In this document: one piece after another, positions 54,436 through 60,000 of the stretch | Numbering within the stretch: position 1 is the first letter of the stretch | How the letters are laid out: the number at the start of each line of letters is the position of its first letter | NCBI GenBank assembly: GCA_030704615.1 | Contig: CM060731.1 | Span: 6,388,001-6,448,000, forward strand | Origin: Takakia lepidozioides | Lineage: Eukaryota; Streptophyta; Takakiopsida; Takakiales; Takakiaceae | Length of the DNA: 60,000 nt | Direction of reading: 5' to 3' | Notes under the pieces: generated by a model | The model's database searches: none | What the model saw: only the letters and a program-made list of their open reading frames with translations | What the model was told of the DNA's origin: nothing | Position numbers and translations under genes: made by a program

Positions 54436-54768
54436 GCAGCCCTAAAAATGGAGGGTTCGGATGGGTTATGGGAATGGACGGTGGCGATCCTGCGCCGTCA
54501 GCGGACTGGATGGCAGGGGACTGACGGGCAGACTGGCGGACTGACAGACTGCTGGGCAGCAGACTGGCCAGCAGAGGACTGGCAGACTGGAGGGCAGCGA
54601 ACTCATGGGCGGGGGACTGGCCGCGCGGCGGACGGGGGCGCGAGCGCGGTTGCTGCAGCCGCGCCCGCGGCTGGGCAACCGCGCGCAGCGGTGGGCGGGG
54701 CGGGCGGGGTGCTGGGGAGCCAGGCGTCCGTGCGCGGGGCCAACCGGCCACATCGCACGTGCCCATTG
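54436..54768 (-). repeat. Right terminal inverted repeat of MULE
   Basis: Inner end GCAGCCCTAAAAATGG, then GACTGGCGGACTGACAGACT-type repeats, GC-rich outer part, outer end GCACGTGCCCATTG. Some 100 bp longer than the left TIR through extra repeat units and a GCGCCCGCGG-rich block. Confidence 0.85.
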
Positions 54769-55017
54769 AAGACCCTATTATCTTAAAATGAGAGGCCATC
54801 TTGTACCATTCTCCATTTTTTTCTTTTTTTTTGGTTTTATGAGAGGTGGATGGTAGTCCTCATAAGTTAATGAAAGGTAAGGGAAAAATAACCTGAGAAA
54901 CTCCATTTTCATACTGAAAAACTGGTTTGACCAAGACCTTTTAGAATTTTCATTGATACAAGCTACCCAGATTCTGATTATACCACACCTACAATACGTC
55001 CACCCAAATATGCAAAG

Positions 55018-55063
<46 letters not shown>

Positions 55064-56299
55064 TTAGAGAAACAGGGGACTTGGCCCTGGTTGGTAACTT
55101 TATTGCTGAATTATTGAAGGGAAAAAAATTAAAACCCTTGAGGCTGCCATAAGGCATATCGCATGAGAGCCATGCATGATAACTGAAGTTCGTCACTGAG
55201 GATTCTTCCCGGATATTTCGTAAGAAGAAGTAGTGCTCTACCGGCGTGCTGCCTAATTGGCTTTACGAGCCCTAGGGAGGGTGTGTGAACCCCTGGAAAA
55301 AACTATGTGACAGTAGACTGCGTCGTACTACCGACTAGAGGACTACTAGATAGTGCCAGTAAATCATCCAGTCCAAGACCAAGCAATGGAAAAGCGCATA
55401 CTGCTCTTCTGCATGCCAAGAAGAAGAAGCCCAAAAAAAGAGCCTTGCACATGTGCCTGACTAGGGTTAAAATAAGGAGAAAAAAGAGAGAGATGGGGGG
55501 ACGAGAGGGTAGGGTAGGCATGAACCGGAACGCTGTGGAGATTACGAAGTGGAACGGGGCGGACGGTGGAGCTGATCAGGGGAGGTGGAGAGAGGCAGCC
55601 GAGCCAGTATGAATCGAGCAGCTACCGATGGAAGTGGAGCTGCATTGCAAAAGACGAACGGACATGTTTCCAGTTGATTTCGGATCTTTCAAATTACGGG
55701 GAGGCCGAAGAGGAGACGTCTGTGTCCCTCCCAACAGCAGGGGAGTTTGTCTGCCCATACACAGGTGAGGTCATCAGAGCAGATCTTAGGCGAAATTTTG
55801 AAAACAAGTTGCGAGGAGAGATGACGATGGTGAAGCTCCGTAGGGCTGCACGCAGTGGCGACGGCCTGCCCTTGCGGCGGCCAAAACCTTGGCGATCCAA
55901 CGATCTAGGTCGTGCTGCATGGCGAGATCTCTACCGTTGATCGTGCGATGGGGCGACAGCTGCTAGATGTAGGGCTGTGGGGAACGTGTATTTCTGGCGC
56001 AACTCGCATGTTCCCCTGGAGTTTTCTGGCACCAGCCTGTGCGCGCGCCCCTATTTTCTGGCGCATTTTTTGTTTTTTTTCCCGGGATTTTACATAGGGC
56101 TGTCGCAACCCTTTGTTTTTTTTATCGCTTTTAGGCTCCATTTCGCCTAAAAAAGAAACGCTGGTTGGGAGTAGAAATGGCCATTTCTATCATCGGACCC
56201 CAATTTTTGAGGGTCATGTTGAGCGGATTTTTGAGCGGTCATGTTGTTGCTACCCTTCATACTCATTACACTGATATAAAATGAAACCATTCTAAGCTA
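54769..56299. other. No certain gene; (AT) microsatellite and an unidentified ORF
   Basis: Contains (AT)20 at 55021-55060. Plus-strand ORF 55566-55940 (124 codons) reads TAGEFVCPYTGEVIRADLRR, NFENKLRGEMTMVKLRRAAR; it may be coding but has no recognised domain. An overlapping upstream ORF (55307-55612) is Lys-rich (KKKKPKKR). Confidence 0.4.
55021..55060. repeat. (AT)20 microsatellite
   Basis: Forty consecutive alternating A and T bases. Confidence 0.97.
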
Positions 56300-56306
56300 T
56301 TTACAA

Positions 56307-57171
56307 GGGGGGTTGGTAGGATGTGAGCACAACGGTGAGCAGAGCTCACGTGAGCACAAACCCACGGTCATGGGGGTTTTATGTTCTTAAACCGTGGTCA
56401 TAGGAGTTATATGTTTTCAAAACGGAATTAAACCATTGGCGGATATAGAGACAGAGACACGGTGCATTTATAGGGTTTTTGTGCCTATTTTTGTCCCTAA
56501 ACCCAAAACCCTAATGCGGAATAGGCACCCATAATGTATATATACAAGCTCCAAGTTCCATTATCTACAGTTTTGATATCCTACAAAAGAATAACACATT
56601 TAGGAAAAACAAAGTCACGTTAACCAACAACATCCAAACACACAAATATCAAACAATAGTTGAACAATTTAATATAATGAGGCAAACAACGGGTTTCGTT
56701 AACGAAAAAAAATCAAGGTATCGAGTTTCGCTAGCGAAATAATGGATTTCGCCTGTAAAACATTGGATTTTGCCAACGAAATATTGGGTTGCGTCGGCGA
56801 AATTTCCAGGTATCGTTGCGTAGGTCGTTATCCTCTGGTTTCGTGGGTGAAACAAAATGTGTTGAGTTTGGTTTTGCATATAAGAGACAACGTGAAATTG
56901 TTTTATTTCGCTAACGAATTGTTATATGCTTGTGCGTATAGAAAAATAAACCACGGAAATAGGGTGCCCGTCCATATTCATGACTCATTTTGTGCCTATT
57001 TCTCTCGTGTCAATTTCCCATCGTGTGGTTTGTGCTCACATAAGCACAAGTGTGTTCATGAACACAAATTGCACATTTTAGTTTCGCTATCGATCTTTTC
57101 AAGAATATTCTAGGAATTTTTGGTATATCCTCTTCTGCTCACGTGAGCCTGCTCACATGCTACCCAACCTC
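56307..57171. mobile_element. Non-autonomous TIR transposon, 865 bp, 7-8 bp target duplication
   Basis: Left end GGGGGGTTGGTAGGATGTGAGCA and right end (as reverse complement) GAGGTTGGGTAGCATGTGAGCA. Both are followed by the near-palindrome CTCACGTGAGCA. TTTACAA flanks both sides (56300-56306 and 57172-57178), extended to 7 of 8 as (A/C)TTTACAA. An 8-bp duplication would suit hAT. The interior has no transposase frame but carries repeats of TTTCGCTAGCGAAA type (56690-56800). Confidence 0.72.
56690..56810. repeat. Spaced TTTCGYTARCGAAA palindromes
   Basis: TTTCGTTAACGAAA (56696), TTTCGCTAGCGAAA (56726), TTTCGCCTGTAAAA, TTTTGCCAACGAAA and CGTCGGCGAAA follow each other at about 22-30 bp spacing inside the TIR element. 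Another TTTCGCTAACGAA lies near 56905. Confidence 0.8.
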
Positions 57172-57178
57172 TTTACAA

Positions 57179-58127
57179 ACATAGATTGCCAAAAAAAAAC
57201 AATTTCCTACTTTCATCCAAGCGGGCCAACTATTGCCTGAGCTGGTAGATAATTCCGGCCAAGAAAAATGGGCCACGTCCTCAATTCTGATGAACTGACC
57301 CGGGGGCCTACTTACTATGGAACACCCCCAAAATGGCCAAGTCTCATCCTATGTTTCATAGTTTTGCCCAACCACCTGCCAACTATCAACCGCTTCCTAG
57401 CAGGCCGTGTACAAGGAGGCCACGAGCAAAAGACATCAAGCAAAAGATCATTGTAAAGACAAACATGACAGAGGGAGCGCGAGCATGGCATCGTTCTGCG
57501 CGTGGGTTGCCTTGCGAGCACCTGCATCACCCCCAACCTCACAATCACTTGCATGGCCTCTATCACAAATTCCCAAAACTGAGGGGGAGTTGAACCCCGT
57601 AATTTGTCATGTGTGAACACAATCCCCCCCTCCCTTCCCCAAGCAGCAAGCATCACCCCAAAGCATCCATACCTCACAATCAAGCTACATTGACCCCCAT
57701 TCCCCAAACAGCCCCCAAACCTCACATGGGTACCCAAATCAAACACCCACAACACACCTGACACCAAAACCATTAGCCCTGCACAAAGACCACGCACCTT
57801 CAGCCACCAACACCCTGCCATGCCACAACAACCCATGCCACCATATGTCACATCCGCAAACATGACACTTGCCAACCCACCCCAAACACCCTAGTGAACA
57901 CTCAACACACACAAAAAGGTTGAATGATGGTTTCAAAAATTGGACAAACCATTGATTTATGTGTAGTGGTTTTATCATAAGTAATATTCAGAAGTGCTGT
58001 AACATTTCCATTGCATATGTGATGGAAACAAGTGAAATAATGAAAGTTATAGAAAGAAATGATTGTCATAAATCAGTTTTTTTTTTTTTTTTTTTTGGCA
58101 CTCTGGCACCCTATTTCCGTCTATAGT
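57179..58127. other. No gene seen; C/A-rich stretch
   Basis: 57600-57900 is unusually C- and A-rich (CCCCAAGCAGCAAGCATCAC). The long minus-strand ORF over it (57315-57875) is Trp/Gly/Val-rich and looks like a composition effect. A T18 run ends near 58096. Confidence 0.45.
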
Positions 58128-58260
58128 GAGGTTGGGTGGCGTTGAGCCTGCTTACGCAAGCAGATAGGCATATTCTGTATATTCCCCAAAAATCCTAAGA
58201 ATATGCATTAGCGAAACCAAATAACGCTCACACAAAAAAAATTGTGAAATTATCATGGAA
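58128..58260. mobile_element. Terminus of a second, related TIR element
   Basis: GAGGTTGGGTGGC...GAGCCTGCTTACGCAAGCAGA, followed by CCAAAAATCCTAAGAATATGC and AGCGAAACC, parallels the right end of the 56307-57171 element read inward. The matching other end was not found. Confidence 0.5.
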
Positions 58261-58330
58261 ACTGTGCTCACGCTACAAGACCTACGAAACTACTATATGG
58301 ATATATGGTACTATATGATACCATATGACA

Positions 58331-58385
58331 TACTATATATACCATATGATACCATATGGTGTGGTATCATATGGTATATATAGTA
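58331..58385. repeat. Perfect 24-nt inverted repeat with 7-nt loop
   Basis: Left arm TACTATATATACCATATGAT plus ACCA (58331-58354), loop TATGGTG, right arm the exact reverse complement (58362-58385). Surrounded by further CATATGGTAT words. Confidence 0.92.
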
Positions 58386-58638
58386 TCATATCTGTCTATA
58401 TGGATAAATATAGTCACTATTAGAGCATGCATTAAGTTCTTACAATATTCATATTGTTTTTTCTCATTACTCAATCCAACTGTAAAATGGGCTTCATTGG
58501 GCTTCATTGGATCCACTAGTTATCTAATGTATAGTTACTCAAAGACTTTCAAATCCTTTGGGGAGGTTTGGGCACTTGTGCATTGTTCCAATGGTTACGG
58601 TTGTTAGAAGGTCTCCATCTTCTTACCTTTTCTACTTA

Positions 58639-59388
58639 TTATTTTATGATTTCTAATCTATCATCACTTGGTGATGTATCCTGCTGTTCTTCATTCGAAG
58701 CTTCAGAAGGTTTCGAATGTGAAGAGGCTTCTGCTAGTCCACTGATCATATCTGCACGTCCCAAATCTTGAAGCCTTGAAATAGGGGAAGATGCCTCGCA
58801 GAAAATGCGTGCTATATCAACGATCTCAAGTTCATGTGGCGAAACCATTGATTTCCAAATTGACTACGAACGATGGAAATCCATGCCACTATTTTTGAAA
58901 GGAACACCCACTCACCCTGTAGCAGGATAAAACTGTCCAGATCGCAACATATGAAGAAAGACAGCTGGAAGAGTTGTTGCAATCTATCTACGCATCTTGT
59001 GTTTCTGCCACATTTGTGCGCGCTCCAATATATTCTGATGCGATAAACAAACCCGGTTTTTTGATGCAGACGCTTCATATTTTATGTACTCATCCATACC
59101 CTGTTGCATCTGATCGGTAGTAATGCCCCTATGCACAAACCGAAAGTGAGGTTCATTGATATCTTTCATGCAGTAATCAACCATGCCGATAAAAGTGTGG
59201 AGTCCCCTATCCCTCAACAACTTGCAGTGGACGACATGATTAGTGGCGCCAACTGTGGATCTAACCATCCCAATTTTTTTTAATCTGCTTGTGATTGAAT
59301 GCTGGAACCGTATACCTGACAAACCATCTGGATGTGCAGGTACAAGAGAGTGCCACATTTTTCTAAAGCGCACAAACCAGTGACACAA
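58639..59388 (-). CDS. Unidentified minus-strand gene, two parts
   Basis: The main ORF (59388-58984) contains LSGIRFQHSITSRLKKIGMV, NHVVHCKLLRDRGLHTFIGM, VDYCMKDINEPHFRFVHRGI and SKNRVCLSHQNILERAQMWQ. It looks like a real, evolutionarily constrained protein, possibly a mobile-element or replication protein, but I cannot place it. A donor-like GTGAGT near 58919 and acceptor-like TTCGTAG near 58861 suggest splicing to a second part ending at 58639 (VSPHELEIVDIARIFCEASS ... SDDRLEIIK, acidic). The frame link between the two is not resolved, and the upstream start is not seen. Confidence 0.4.
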
Positions 59389-60000
59389 CTATCATATATG
59401 AACTGTTCCATTTTTCCCAAACAACTCTTCACCTTTGCCCTCATCCTGAGCAGGACCCCTCTTCCTTGCGATATCTTTCAGATTCCCTATCATGCATGCA
59501 AAAGAGATGGCGGTGGCACAGGCGTGCAAGACGATTAAGAAGATGACGGTGGCCGCGGCCATGGCCGTGGCCGTAGTGGCTCTGCCAAGGGAGACTCCAA
59601 GCCTGCTGGTGACGGCTGCTGCTGGGTCCCACTACAACCATCCACGAAATAAAGTCCTTTTGAATGGGGTGTGCAGTTTTCCATACCCTCTTCGGGCTAC
59701 ATATTAGCCTTAATAAAGGCTTTTCCTTGTTCCCTAGTTGATTCCTAGACCCTAGTTAATTCATGGACCACCCTCTAATGTTCATACCAACTTCAAACTT
59801 GGGGCGCTTATTCACTCATCCTAGCTACGTTGCATTAATTAATTTCTTGATGGTCAACATGGACACAAAAATCCACATAAAACGCATCATATATTAATTA
59901 CGAAATGTACACATCAGGGTTTACTGGATAACTATGTATTGGCAAATACTGGGCCTGCGATTGAACTGCATCTGCCCACTCACCTTTTTATGAAAGAATT
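59389..60000. other. No certain gene
   Basis: Short ORFs on both strands at 59440-59710, one Ala/Val-rich on the plus strand (KMTVAAAMAVAVVALPRETP), without domain evidence. The rest is AT-rich. Confidence 0.4.

Larger units (their letters stand above)
45591..54768. mobile_element. Mutator-like element (MULE), about 9.2 kb, two convergent genes
   Basis: Bounded by long inverted repeats, 45591-45824 and 54436-54768, which share CAATGGGCAC(A/G)TGCGATGTGGC at the outer ends and GGGTTATGGGAATGGACGGTGG inside. Within it are a minus-strand MULE transposase (54219-51152) and a plus-strand second gene (47584-50887), whose 3' ends face each other about 260 bp apart. This is the arrangement of maize MuDR. 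Long TIRs and a SWIM-containing transposase support Mutator affiliation. I could not find a 9-bp target duplication. Both genes carry lesions, so this copy is probably dead. Confidence 0.8.

Noticed and set aside
57315-57875. 186-codon minus-strand ORF
   Set aside because: Composition dominated by Gly, Val, Trp and Cys from a C/A-rich plus strand; no domain or gene structure.

Overview
This is a eukaryotic nuclear window from a green plant lineage. It has spliced genes with GT-AG introns, chloroplast and thylakoid targeting on a complete PsbP gene, plant-type transposable elements (CACTA, Mutator-like, chromodomain Ty3/gypsy, LINE, SINE) and one 500-base assembly gap. A repeat-rich streptophyte such as a charophyte alga (Chara-like) or an early-diverging land plant is my best guess, but the sequence alone does not name the species. 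Most of the window is decayed repeat DNA around a short island of intact host genes at about 37.3-44.6 kb.

Layout. 0-5.5 kb: a broken unknown ORF, a 30-bp minisatellite, a minus-strand Ty3/gypsy pol, a gap and a second reverse-transcriptase scrap. 6.9-10.1 kb: three successive tandem arrays (units about 290, 85 and 150 bp), all built on GGCGCC-centred palindromes. 10.9-15.7 kb: chromovirus copy A with its 3' LTR, then LINE and gypsy scraps. 16.1-16.3 kb: a tRNA-derived SINE. 19.6-20.9 kb (+) and 26.0-28.0 kb (-): two inverted copies of one gag region, flanking minus-strand exons of an FCP1/NIF-like gene. 30.1-31.4 kb: a non-autonomous CACTA transposon with a 3-bp target duplication. 31.5-35.5 kb: chromovirus copy B. 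37.3-44.5 kb: a plastid J-domain protein (-), PTPA (+) and psbP (+), for which complete exon models can be assembled. 45.6-54.8 kb: a 9.2-kb Mutator-like element with long inverted repeats, a minus-strand MULE transposase and a convergent plus-strand second gene. 56.3-57.2 kb: a TIR element with a 7-8 bp target duplication. 58.1-60 kb: a related terminus, a long TATA-rich palindrome and an unidentified minus-strand ORF.

Host genes. The J-domain gene and PTPA are divergent and share a 384-bp intergenic region. PTPA (PP2A activator) and psbP (lumenal protein of photosystem II) follow in tandem. The three do not form a known pathway.

Most noteworthy: the two-gene MULE, whose terminal repeats, introns and coding sequence all carry one CAGTCYGCTGG/CAGCAGACTG word family; the three palindromic satellites and a related stand-alone hairpin 26 kb away; and an intronic tandem duplication in psbP that copies the splice donor in frame. 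All calls come from reading the sequence; nothing was searched against a database.
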